From NCBI GenBank assembly GCA_001874325.1, contig MPCW01000009.1:62001-126000 (forward strand): 64,000 bases of DNA, given 5' to 3'. This DNA is from Flavobacterium sp. MedPE-SWcel. GTDB taxonomy: Bacteria > Bacteroidota > Bacteroidia > Flavobacteriales > Flavobacteriaceae. Each line of letters opens with the position of its first letter. Position 1 is the stretch's first letter. The notes beneath the pieces are model-generated. The model was not told where the DNA came from and did no database searches. It saw only the letters and a list, made by a program, of their open reading frames with translations. Positions 55,901-63,318 of this stretch are shown in pieces. A program made the translations under genes and the position numbers.

Positions 55901-57394
55901 TATCAACGTGTGATGCAAGGGACAAAAACACGATTGCGACCAGTATTAATGACAGCTATGGTGGCTTCGTTAGGTTTTTTACCTATGGCATTATCTAATA
56001 CATCAGGTGCAGAGGTACAGCGCCCTTTAGCTACTGTAGTTATAGGTGGGTTACTAACAGCAACAATATTAACACTTGTTATTCTTCCTATTTTATACAC
56101 TTATTTTACAAGCCATAAAAATAGAGGAGGGGTTAGAACTACTACTATAACACCTGTGGTTGTTTTGTTATTGAGTTTATTTTCTTTTACAAGTGTTAAG
56201 GCACAAAATCAAAGCCGTATAATAACACAAAAAGAAGCAATTGAAGAAGCATTGAAAAATAACAATAGTATTAAGATTGCTACTTATAGGGTAGAGGTTG
56301 ATAAAGCTGCAAAAAGCGGGGCTATTAATTTACCTAAAACAGAGTTTGTATATAATTCAGGGGTATTAAACACTCCAGATATAAACGATAATTTATTTTC
56401 TATTACACAACGATTAGAATTTCCTACAGTATATAGTAGTCAGAATAAGTTAGCAGTGGCTAAGATAAATGCATCTGAAAGTTATAAAGTGCTAGAAGAG
56501 TTTGAGTTGATAGGTAAAGTAAAAAATGTTTTTAATTTTTACAGTTTACAATTGGCTAGAAGAGAGTTGTTAATAAAACAAGATAGTATTTATAAAAATT
56601 TGGCTCATGTAAGTTTAAAACGATATGAGTCTGGAGAATCTAATAGATTGGAGAGTATTACATCTGAAACACAAGCAATGAAGATGAAAAATTTGTTAGA
56701 AGAAAATACTTCAGATATTGAAATTGCTAAAAAACAGTTAGCTGTATTATTACACACTACAGATGAATTACTGTTAGATATGGATAATTATAAACCAATG
56801 GTACTAGAAGATATTTCTATATTATCAGGAAGTATAAATAATATTCCAATAGTTAAGTATTTAGAAAATAAGGCTATAATAAGTAAGAAACAGACAAAAC
56901 TAGCCCGTAATAAAATGCTGCCAGACATTATTTTAGGCTATAATAGTCAAACATTTATTGGAGTATCTAATACAAGTAATAATGCATTACAATATACATC
57001 ATCAGATAGATTTTCATCATTTCAAGTAGGATTAGCGATACCTATTTTTCCAGGAGGGAATAGGTCTAAAATAAAGCAATCAAAAGTAAAACAAAAAATT
57101 ACTGAGGGAACATTAGAGTTAGCGAAAATACAACAAGAAGGTATATTGAAAAATCATATTAAAGAGTATGAAAAAAACAATAGAGCATTAATGTATTATA
57201 CTGATAAGGCAATACCACAGGCTGATTTACTTATAGAAACATCTTATAAAAGTTTTAAAAATGGAGATGTTTCATATACTCAATACTTGCAAGGTTTAAC
57301 ACTAGCAATAATAATTCAAACAGAATATCTAGAAGCTATTTATATGAATAATCAAACAGTAATTGCTATAGAAACGTTGTTAGGAACAAAATAA
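53000..57394 (+). CDS. CzcA/CusA-type RND metal pump fused to TolC domain
   Basis: A 1464-residue fusion. Residues 1-1040 are a heavy-metal RND transporter with 12 helices and two periplasmic loops. The helix-4 motif DFGLIVDGAVIIVE (about 400) is the CzcA-like set for divalent Zn/Co/Cd/Ni and not the Cu/Ag set. After the last RND helix (LVILPILYTYFTSHK), a second signal-like segment (VVVLLLSLFSFTSVKAQ, about 1050-1067) leads into a TolC-like domain of about 395 residues (ITQKEAIEEALKNNNSIKI to the end). It may be cleaved after AQ to free the channel. It is followed by its adaptor gene. Confidence 0.93.
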   Translation: MLDKVIKFSIANKLVIGLFTMTLIVWGSYSLSKLPIDAVPDITDNQVMIITSSPTLAAQEVEQLVTFPIEQATVSIPNIDEMRSFSRFGLSIVTIVFEEDVDLYWARQQIQERLSLVTKDIPKNIGVPEMAPVTTGLGEIYQYVVRPAKGYEEKYDARELRTIQDWIIKRQLLGTDGVAEVSSFGGHVKQYQIAIDPNLLQSMNVSVKELFEALEKNNQNTGGAYIDKGPKAIFIRSEGLIKNIDEIEKVVVKVTPTGVPILIRNVAKVELGNGVRYGAATRNGNGEVVTGIVMMLKGANSAEVVTNVIDKIEQVKTSLPEGVVIEPYLNRKKLVDRAISTVVTNLAEGALIVIFVLILFLGNLRGGLIVASVIPLSMLFAIGMMRLFGVSGNLMSLGAIDFGLIVDGAVIIVEAVMHGVVISKMKYAGVGRLTTKQMDEEVYQSSSKIRSAAAFGEIIILIVYLPILALVGVEGKMFSPMAQTVSFAILGAFLLSLTYVPMMSALALSKKTEHKRNFSDKLMDFFQRLYSPIIQGALKRKLLVLGTTVLLFVITLVTFNSMGGEFIPQLDEGDFAVETRVPVGSSIQQSIDASTKAQKIILDNFPNEVEQVVSKIGSGQIPTDPMPIEAGDMMIILKDKSEWKVAKTREGLVEKMEEKLIAIPDATFGFQQPIQMRFNELLTGAKQDVVLKIYGEDLDKLSDLAGQVGNKIKGIDGIEDLYIEEVTGLPQIQIEMNRDKIAQYGMNIADINTVITTSFAGKSAGLVYEGERRFDLVVRLDKSHRTDISDIRNIYVTSASGNQIPLSEVATVTYKPGPIQIQRDNAKRRITIGFNVRNRDVQSIVADIKTIITKSMKMPSGYYITYGGQFKNLQEANKRLAIAVPAALLFILLLLYFTFKSVKQSLLIFTAIPLSAIGGVFALLVRGMPFSISAGIGFIALFGVAVLNGIVLISEFNRLEKEGVTDVYQRVMQGTKTRLRPVLMTAMVASLGFLPMALSNTSGAEVQRPLATVVIGGLLTATILTLVILPILYTYFTSHKNRGGVRTTTITPVVVLLLSLFSFTSVKAQNQSRIITQKEAIEEALKNNNSIKIATYRVEVDKAAKSGAINLPKTEFVYNSGVLNTPDINDNLFSITQRLEFPTVYSSQNKLAVAKINASESYKVLEEFELIGKVKNVFNFYSLQLARRELLIKQDSIYKNLAHVSLKRYESGESNRLESITSETQAMKMKNLLEENTSDIEIAKKQLAVLLHTTDELLLDMDNYKPMVLEDISILSGSINNIPIVKYLENKAIISKKQTKLARNKMLPDIILGYNSQTFIGVSNTSNNALQYTSSDRFSSFQVGLAIPIFPGGNRSKIKQSKVKQKITEGTLELAKIQQEGILKNHIKEYEKNNRALMYYTDKAIPQADLLIETSYKSFKNGDVSYTQYLQGLTLAIIIQTEYLEAIYMNNQTVIAIETLLGTK

Positions 57395-57417
57395 TAAATT
57401 TTTTAAAAGACATAAAA

Positions 57418-58602
57418 ATGAGTTTTAATAAATCAAAATATATCATTCTGATAGTACTAGCTATCCTTATGCTATCTTCATGTAATTCAAAAAATAATGA
57501 AGAAGAAGGTGTAACTGAAATAATAGAAGAGAAGGTGAGTAATACAATAACTTTTACTAAAGAACAGTATCAGTTAGCAGGTATAAAAACAGGTAGAGTA
57601 ACACAAAAAAATTTAAGTAGTGTTATAAAACTTAATGGAAAAATAGAGGTAGATCCAACTAATAAAGCCGTAGTATCGGCACAATTAGGAGGTTATATAA
57701 AATCGGCAGGTTTAATTGTAGGAACACCAGTTAAAAAAGGACAGGTTTTAGCAATTATAGAAAATGTAGAGTTTATAACTATTCAACAAGAATATTTAGA
57801 GAGTATAGGAGAATTGCAATTTCTTGAAGAAGAATTTAAACGTCAAAAAGAGCTTAGAGAGCAAGATATTAACTCTAAGAAAACATTTCAAAAAGTAACT
57901 TCTGAATATAAAATGCTTAAAGCTAAAGTAAATGGCTTAGAGCAAAAATTAGCACTTATAGGGATAAATAAGCATAATGTACAAGCTGGTACTATTTCTA
58001 GAACAGCAAGTCTATTTGCTCCAATAAATGGTTATATTAAATCAAGTAATGCTACTATAGGTGATTATGTTGCGCCTACAGATGAGGTATTTGAAATAGT
58101 AAATACAGATAAAATACAATTAGAATTAAATGTTTATGAATCTAATTTAAGCTATTTATCTATTGGACAAAAAGTACGTTTTTCTCTTGCTAATGAGACA
58201 GGTTTTAATAGACTGGCAGTTATACAACAAATAGGAAAAGCATCAGGAAACGATAGAGTAATTATAGCACGTTGTACTATAGATAAAGAAAGTACATCTA
58301 ATTTATTACCAGAAATGTATGTTAAGGCTAATGTAGAGTCTAACCCTACCGAGCAGCAAGTAATACCTTCAGATGCGATTGTACAATTTAACAATAAGAA
58401 CTATTTAATCATTGAAAACGGTAAGTCTAATGATATAATCAACTTTAATTTACTAGAAATAAAGAAAGGTATAGAACAAGATGGTTTTATAGCAATTGAG
58501 TCTTCTGAGAAAGAATTAAAAGATTCAGAGTCTATTGTTGTAGAGAATGCTTATGCAGTGATTTCATTACTTAGAAATTCATTAGAAGGAGAAGAGGAAT
58601 GA
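57418..58602 (+). CDS. RND periplasmic adaptor lipoprotein
   Basis: A 394-residue membrane-fusion protein with a lipoprotein signal (lipobox LSSC). The lipoyl halves are GGYIKSAGLIVGTPVKKGQVL (shown in part) and LFAPINGYIKSSNATIGD, with an alpha-helical hairpin in between (about 120-190), then beta-barrel and membrane-proximal domains. It is the CusB/CzcB partner of the pump encoded 23 nt upstream. The next gene overlaps its stop by 4 nt (ATGA). Confidence 0.92.
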   Translation: MSFNKSKYIILIVLAILMLSSCNSKNNEEEGVTEIIEEKVSNTITFTKEQYQLAGIKTGRVTQKNLSSVIKLNGKIEVDPTNKAVVSAQLGGYIKSAGLIVGTPVKKGQVLAIIENVEFITIQQEYLESIGELQFLEEEFKRQKELREQDINSKKTFQKVTSEYKMLKAKVNGLEQKLALIGINKHNVQAGTISRTASLFAPINGYIKSSNATIGDYVAPTDEVFEIVNTDKIQLELNVYESNLSYLSIGQKVRFSLANETGFNRLAVIQQIGKASGNDRVIIARCTIDKESTSNLLPEMYVKANVESNPTEQQVIPSDAIVQFNNKNYLIIENGKSNDIINFNLLEIKKGIEQDGFIAIESSEKELKDSESIVVENAYAVISLLRNSLEGEEE

Positions 58603-59312
58603 AAAAAATTAAAAAAGAACAAATAGATATAAGAAGAGTAATAACTCCTCTCGCTTTACTATTATTTTGCTTTAGTTCAATTGTGTCATATGCACATGGA
58701 GTTGATGATGAAACACAATCATTTTTGTCGATGAATAAAGGTGTAGCCTTTGGCTCCTTTTTATACATCGGGGCTAAACATATGATTACAGGATACGATC
58801 ACCTTTTATTCCTAATTGGAGTACTATTCTTTTTATATAAAACAAAAGAGATAATTACCTATGTAAGCTACTTTACAATAGGTCACAGTTTTACTTTACT
58901 ACTGGGTGTTATGGCAGATGTTAATGTAAATGCTTATATAATAGACGCCATTATAGCATTATCTATTGTATATAAAGGTTTTGATAATTTAGGAGGCTTT
59001 AATAGGTTTTTAGGTAAACAGCCCAATACAAAAGCAGCAGTACTCATTTTTGGATTATTTCATGGTTTTGGGTTAGCAACTAAATTACAAGAGTTTAAAT
59101 TTGATAAAGATGGACTTTTTATAAACCTTTTAGGATTTAATTTAGGTGTTGAAATAGGTCAGTTTTTAGCTCTAGGTTTAGTTTTACTTATTATTTCTTT
59201 CTGGAGAAATTATGATAGTTATTTAAGGTTTTCAAAAATTACTAATATACTTCTTATGGCAGCAGGATTTTTGCTACTAGGTTTTCAATTAACAGGATAC
59301 TTTACTTCTTAA
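58599..59312 (+). CDS. HupE/UreJ-family membrane protein
   Basis: A 237-residue inner-membrane protein with a signal-like start and about six helices. HupE/UreJ features: GAKHMITGYDHLLFLIGVLFF near residue 60, FTIGHSFTLLLGV, LFGLFHGFGLATKL and GVEIGQFLALG. The conserved His and Asp within the helices suit nickel or cobalt passage. Being coupled to a CzcA-type pump suggests a part in the same metal traffic. It could import, or could move the metal between compartments. Confidence 0.88.
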   Translation: MKKIKKEQIDIRRVITPLALLLFCFSSIVSYAHGVDDETQSFLSMNKGVAFGSFLYIGAKHMITGYDHLLFLIGVLFFLYKTKEIITYVSYFTIGHSFTLLLGVMADVNVNAYIIDAIIALSIVYKGFDNLGGFNRFLGKQPNTKAAVLIFGLFHGFGLATKLQEFKFDKDGLFINLLGFNLGVEIGQFLALGLVLLIISFWRNYDSYLRFSKITNILLMAAGFLLLGFQLTGYFTS

Positions 59313-59321
59313 AAATATATT

Positions 59322-59963
59322 ATGGATACAAATAATCAACCTATAATGGGTAAAAAACAATTAATAAAATCAGTTCTTATAGCGTTAATACTAGGAGTTT
59401 TAGTACTCTTAACAGCTGTTTTTCCTGCAGAATATGGAATGGATCCTTTAGGGATAGGAAAGTTGTTTGGATTTTCAAAACTTTATCAAAATGATATTGA
59501 AACGGTAATAGAAGGAAAACAAGAAATTTTAGTTTCCTCTTTAACAAGTTTTGAAAAATTAAAACTCGAAAAAGTTGGTTCATCTGCTAAGATTCCAAAG
59601 CCTGTAGAAGCTAATAATCCACCTCCTGAAATACAATTTAAAGAGAGGGAAGATACTATAGAAGTTATAGTGCCAGCTAATGAGGGAATTGAGTATAAGT
59701 TTAAGGTGTTAAAATATGGTAGCGTAAAATATGAATGGTCTACTGATGATGGTATTGTATACCTTGATTTTCATGGTGAGGTTAACCAAGATAATCCGCC
59801 TAAAAATGTATTTTATGAGAGTTATACACTTGCATATTCAAATAATATGGCAGGAACTCTAATAGCTCCTTTCGAAGGAAAACATGGGTGGTATTATCGA
59901 AATGAAACTAATAAAAATATTACAATAACCTTACGTTTAAAAGGAGAATATGAACTATTTTAA
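59322..59963 (+). CDS. Membrane-anchored periplasmic protein of the metal cluster
   Basis: A 213-residue protein with one N-terminal helix (about 15-35, VLIALILGVLVLLTAVFPAEY) and a periplasmic beta-rich domain (IEVIVPANEGIEYKFKVLKYG, YLDFHGEVNQDNPPKN, GWYYRNETNKNITITLRLKG). Relatives are usually labelled transmembrane anchor protein and lie next to HupE genes in Bacteroidota and proteobacteria. Function not established. It ends the operon before a terminator. Confidence 0.8.
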   Translation: MDTNNQPIMGKKQLIKSVLIALILGVLVLLTAVFPAEYGMDPLGIGKLFGFSKLYQNDIETVIEGKQEILVSSLTSFEKLKLEKVGSSAKIPKPVEANNPPPEIQFKEREDTIEVIVPANEGIEYKFKVLKYGSVKYEWSTDDGIVYLDFHGEVNQDNPPKNVFYESYTLAYSNNMAGTLIAPFEGKHGWYYRNETNKNITITLRLKGEYELF

Positions 59964-59985
59964 AGTTTAGATTGCTTTATAAAAG

Positions 59986-60015
59986 GAGAGGTAACTAGTA
60001 TTACCTCTCTTTTTA
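59986..60015 (+). terminator. Terminator of the metal-efflux operon
   Basis: AGAGGTAA and TTACCTCT pair around a 6-nt loop and are followed by CTTTTT. It lies 23 nt after the last gene of the operon. Confidence 0.85.
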
Positions 60016-60238
60016 ATTCTATTTAAATGTTTTTTTGAAATTTATAAAGAAATTATTTAGTTCTTTTATCTAAACATGATGAAATTGTATCTAGCCAAAA
60101 TATACATTGATTGGAAGTATTTTATTAATTGTTAGATGATTAAATAATTGAAAATAAAAATGTTTTGTGTCAAATAGTGATTATTATTTATTTGGAACAA
60201 CAAATAAATACGATTTATAATATTTTTATATTAAAAAA

Positions 60239-60274
60239 GCGATTGAATTATATTGTAATTCAATCGCTTTTTTT
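60239..60274 (+). terminator. Orphan terminator hairpin at the start of repeat A2
   Basis: GCGATTGAATTA / TAATTCAATCGC, a perfect 12-bp stem with a 5-nt loop and seven T. It is 276 nt after the last stop codon and beyond another terminator, so it may end a separate small RNA. Confidence 0.7.
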
Positions 60275-60411
60275 CTATATTGACAGGTTTTTCTTACAAA
60301 TTACAGGATATTCATTTACAGTGTTTTATGTTTTGATTTGTGCCGTATTTGCGGCGTGAACGCAAAAATGCTTGATTTTTACTACATTTTATAGAAAATC
60401 GACAGGATTCA
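60262..60411. repeat. Repeat A, copy 2
   Basis: Second copy of the 150-bp element at 51736. From 60345 to 60400 the match is almost base for base, including the TTTG(T)GCCG...CGGCGTGAACGCAAA hairpin (60337-60366) and the TGCTTGATTTTTACTACAT stretch. The first half is more diverged. Confidence 0.85.
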
Positions 60412-60531
60412 CATTGTAAACTTAAAAAAATAGTAATTAAAAACTTACAAATTCAAAGTTACATTTTAGGGAAAGAGGTGCATTCGTATATTTTTTATTA
60501 GTCGATAGACAAATAATAAGAAGAAGTAAGT

Positions 60532-60690
60532 ATTAAAGCTCTCTTCATACCTTTTTCCTTTCCTTTTATAAATTTATACAAAAAAATGGATACAATTGAT
60601 ACATTATTGTGAAACCCTGTTTTTACTGTACTTTCCTTGTATCTATTTTGTATCTATTTTAATTATTGTATCTAAAAAAAAAAGATACAA
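60532..60690. repeat. Repeat B, copy 2 (GATACA/TGTATC subtype)
   Basis: A diverged copy of repeat B, 159 bp. It keeps CTTTTATAAATTTATACAAAA, GATACATTATTG and GTTTTTACTG, but where copies 1 and 3 have GGAAA or TTTCC it has GATACA (60589), TTGTATC (60637, 60648, 60666) and GATACAA (60684). The spacing of 11 and 18 bp between the middle words is unchanged. Confidence 0.8.
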
Positions 60691-60749
60691 AGATAATAAG
60701 ATAGAGTAGAGGTAGTTATTTTAGAAGTATTTCTATTAATTTTATAGTA

Positions 60750-61271
60750 ATGAAACCAGTTACAAAGATAACTATACTTCTATTTTTTATATTGATAATT
60801 ATTGGTTGTAATAACACCAATAAAGGGAGTTATAAACCACCTTTTTACGAATCGGATAGTCTACGTATTGTATACTATAAATTAAATAGCTCTGAGAGGT
60901 ATAGTGAGACAATTATGTTAAGTAAAGAAGAGCTAAAGAATTGTATTAATTATACATATTCATATAAAAACTTACAGGAGAGTAATGATTCAATATCTTT
61001 TTATAAAGACTCTATTGTCCTTAATAATCGAAAGATAAATTTTCTACAAGATAAAACTTATCTTAATGGCACAAGAGAAACTCTTTTGAGAAAGTATGAA
61101 GTTGATTATATTTATAATTCGTTAAATTTATTTTTCAATGAAAAAAATAAGTTAGTCATGTCTAGATCTATTTCAGCAAATATAGTAGTTGAATATTATA
61201 ACAAAAGTGATCCTAGTAATATTCATTCATTGATTCTTAAAGACTCAACTTTTTTTGAACCTGAATGGTAA
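60750..61271 (+). CDS. Hypothetical lipoprotein, 173 aa
   Basis: Not recognised. MKPVTKITILLFFILIIIGCNNTNK is a lipoprotein signal (lipobox IIGC). The mature part is Ser/Asn/Tyr/Lys-rich, beta-like, without known motifs. Codon use is very AT-rich. It is the first of three small lipoprotein genes lying between repeat B copies 2 and 3; the next gene's start region overlaps its stop. Confidence 0.65.
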   Translation: MKPVTKITILLFFILIIIGCNNTNKGSYKPPFYESDSLRIVYYKLNSSERYSETIMLSKEELKNCINYTYSYKNLQESNDSISFYKDSIVLNNRKINFLQDKTYLNGTRETLLRKYEVDYIYNSLNLFFNEKNKLVMSRSISANIVVEYYNKSDPSNIHSLILKDSTFFEPEW

Positions 61272-61282
61272 TTATATTTAAA

Positions 61283-61744
61283 ATGAAATTAATAAGATTG
61301 GCAAAAGTATTTGTTTTTTTAGCCTTATTGTCATGTGACAAAGAGGATTCAATATCTTTAAAGCATAAAGTAGAACAATTAGAAATAGAAAATAAAATAC
61401 TTAGTGATAGCTTAGAAAAGATTAAATATAACAGTATCGCATCTTCTGAATTGGTATTATTGCCACAGCTATATACATTTAATAAAAATGAAACTGGAGT
61501 AGTTTCAGGAATTTTCCGTCAAAGACAGAAATTTCCAAAATTTAATCTTTATCATGTAAATGATAAATTTGAATATGATGAATCAGATCAAATTAATTAC
61601 AAGCTAACTAAAGATAATGGATTCGACTTTACCTATAATAAAAATGATACAATAGATGATAAGATAAGAGTTATAGCAGTTTTTGATTTAGATACTGTTG
61701 AAGTCGGTTTATATGGTATAACTAGTTTTTCAAAAAGTAATTAA
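61283..61744 (+). CDS. Hypothetical lipoprotein with coiled coil, 153 aa
   Basis: I start at the ATG 61283 (MKLIRLAKVFVFLALLSCDKED, lipobox LLSC); an in-frame ATG at 61265 gives a poorer signal. Residues about 20-45 (KHKVEQLEIENKILSDSLEK) form a short coiled coil, as in small envelope lipoproteins that hold a C-terminal domain at a distance. The rest (VLLPQLYTFNKNETGVVSGIF, IRVIAVFDLDTVEVGLYGI) looks beta-rich, possibly Ig-like. Family unknown. Confidence 0.65.
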   Translation: MKLIRLAKVFVFLALLSCDKEDSISLKHKVEQLEIENKILSDSLEKIKYNSIASSELVLLPQLYTFNKNETGVVSGIFRQRQKFPKFNLYHVNDKFEYDESDQINYKLTKDNGFDFTYNKNDTIDDKIRVIAVFDLDTVEVGLYGITSFSKSN

Positions 61745-61830
61745 GATAGAGGAGAGAAGAATGAATTATATTAAAATTGGGTTTTTATAAAATGGCTAGT
61801 AACTCATAATGAGTTGCTTGAAAAAAAAAG

Positions 61831-62415
61831 ATGAATAAGAATATTGTTATAATTAATACGATAATATTATTTTGTTTGTTTTCGTGTAACTCAACAAAGA
61901 ATATTAGTCAAAATAATGAAGAGAGATTATTGATAAATAAAATTCAGAAAGTAATAAATTTTGTATCAGAGGATACAGTATTTATTGATAGGTTAAAAAA
62001 ACATTATCCAGATTTAAGAGAATGTGATAGTATTAATATAATTCAAGACCCTATTATTAAGCCTATAAGTATAAGGTATTTTGGTAGGGCTTCATTAATT
62101 AAAACTTCATTCTTTAAGAAATATGATACTTTAAATGATCTAGAATTTAATGAGAAAAAAAATCAATATAATGAATCTAATTCCTTTAAGGAATATGTTT
62201 TTAATTTATCAGATAAAAATAATAGCAAGGGGTGTAAAATTGAATTGACTTTTTCAGAAGAAAAAAATAACTTGTTACCAATAAAATATACTATTCTAGA
62301 TGAAGGATATATTGATCCGAGAATAAATTATCACCCTAGAATAGGTTATTTTTTAATCGAATTTGATAATAATGATAATATCTTACGAATGCTGTATATA
62401 TTGAGAGGTAATTAA
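61831..62415 (+). CDS. Hypothetical lipoprotein, 194 aa
   Basis: Not recognised. MNKNIVIINTIILFCLFSCNSTKN is a lipoprotein signal (lipobox LFSC). The mature part is charged and Asn-rich, with a Pro-containing central region (IIQDPIIKPISIRYFGRASL) and a final YFLIEFDNNDNILRMLYILRG strand pair. It is the third small lipoprotein gene of the group between repeat B copies. Confidence 0.65.
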   Translation: MNKNIVIINTIILFCLFSCNSTKNISQNNEERLLINKIQKVINFVSEDTVFIDRLKKHYPDLRECDSINIIQDPIIKPISIRYFGRASLIKTSFFKKYDTLNDLEFNEKKNQYNESNSFKEYVFNLSDKNNSKGCKIELTFSEEKNNLLPIKYTILDEGYIDPRINYHPRIGYFLIEFDNNDNILRMLYILRGN

Positions 62416-62501
62416 GGAAATACTTTGATAATTTTTCAAAATGAAATTATAATAATAGCTTGTATCATAATTTATTATCTTTCATTTAAATAAGAAAATA
62501 A

Positions 62502-62698
62502 CACCTTATTTTGTTCTTGTCTCATGTTATGCTAGAGAAGCACCAAAGCTCTTATTCCCCTTTTTTCCCTTCCCTTTATAAATTTATACAAAAAAAGGAA
62601 ATTTTAGATACATTATTGAAAAACCTTGTTTTTACTGACCTTTATTTGTTTCCTTTTTATTTCCATTTTAAGAATTGTTTCCTAAAAAAATGGAAATA
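62502..62698. repeat. Repeat B, copy 3 (GGAAA/TTTCC subtype)
   Basis: 197 bp, matching copy 1 (52030-52226) along its whole length with scattered substitutions. The terminal inverted repeat TATTTCCATTTT / AAAATGGAAATA is intact, and the internal TTTCC words keep the 11- and 18-bp spacing. The flanking sequences of copies 1 and 3 are unrelated, so the element ends are sharp. Confidence 0.85.
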
Positions 62699-62719
62699 GA
62701 GATAATATATAAAGAGTAA

Positions 62720-62756
62720 AATAAACAAAACCGCCTTTACAGTAGTTTTGTTTATT
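62720..62756 (-). terminator. Terminator of the cysteine-dioxygenase-like gene
   Basis: AATAAACAAAAC / GTTTTGTTTATT, a perfect 12-bp stem with a 13-nt loop; on the minus strand it is followed by TTTACTC. It lies 22 nt after the gene's stop. Confidence 0.75.
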
Positions 62757-62777
62757 AAAAATCGACTCTATGAATTA

Positions 62778-63305
62778 TTACCATTTATCATTAAGGTTTG
62801 AGTATCTTACAAGTCTACCTTTCTCTAACTCTTTTAAGAAATCGCAACTTGTAAGCCTTAACATTAAAGTGTTATTTTCTAATGTATGAGTATCATGGAT
62901 ATCTCCAGGTAAGTAAACACTACATTGCCCTGCATTTAGCATATAAGAGTCTTTTTGAACTATATTCATGGTTCCATCAGGATAAAATACACGGTTAAAT
63001 AGCCCCATTTTAGATTGACCAATTACTGTAGAATAAATAACCCAACCACTTCCATGATCATGTGGAGGACTAATATCTCCTTTGTTTTCTATGTGACCCA
63101 TTAAAATAAAACCATGTTCTTCACTTCGGTAAACTTCTTTAAACGGAAGTTGTTTTTCTAATAATTCATCAACCCAATTTTCACCTATACAATTTTGTGT
63201 TAGCTCTTCTAATAGTTCTTTACTTTTTTTGGTTAAGCTTGAGTTTAAAGGTCCCCATACTTTAGATAGTTCTTTTACAAAATGATTTAAAGATTCTTGT
63301 TTCAT
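62778..63305 (-). CDS. Cysteine-dioxygenase-like cupin
   Basis: A 175-residue thiol-dioxygenase-like cupin. The first metal motif is PPHDHGSGWVIYSTVIGQ (about 79-96) with His-x-His, and the third His is in VYLPGDIHDTHTL (about 133-145). This fits the CDO/ADO superfamily, which adds O2 to a thiol such as cysteine or another small thiol. The substrate is uncertain. It is 13 nt after the barrel protein gene and on the same strand. Confidence 0.85.
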   Translation of the reverse strand: MKQESLNHFVKELSKVWGPLNSSLTKKSKELLEELTQNCIGENWVDELLEKQLPFKEVYRSEEHGFILMGHIENKGDISPPHDHGSGWVIYSTVIGQSKMGLFNRVFYPDGTMNIVQKDSYMLNAGQCSVYLPGDIHDTHTLENNTLMLRLTSCDFLKELEKGRLVRYSNLNDKW

Positions 63306-63318
63306 AATTATATACTTT

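Larger units (their letters stand above)
60016..60749. other. Intergenic region with repeats A2 and B2
   Basis: About 730 bp without a credible gene. It holds a second perfect terminator-like hairpin (60239-60274), repeat A copy 2 and repeat B copy 2. The hairpin has no gene in front of it, so an unannotated transcript could end there. Confidence 0.75.
62416..62777. other. Intergenic region with repeat B3 and a terminator
   Basis: 362 bp: repeat B copy 3 (62502-62698) and the terminator of the convergent cupin gene. An open frame across 62511-62699 lies entirely inside the repeat and is not a gene. Confidence 0.8.

Noticed and set aside
60165..60359. Open frame of 64 codons with a membrane-like C-terminus
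   Set aside because: It runs through the orphan terminator hairpin and into repeat A2; the hydrophobic look comes from T tracts. No homologous frame is kept in repeat A1.
52030..62698. CRISPR array interpretation of the B repeats
   Set aside because: Only three copies, about 2 and 8 kb apart, 160-197 bp long, with no spacers and no cas genes.
62511..62699. Open frame of 62 codons
   Set aside because: It lies wholly inside repeat B3 and is interrupted or altered in copies 1 and 2, so it is a by-product of the repeat sequence.
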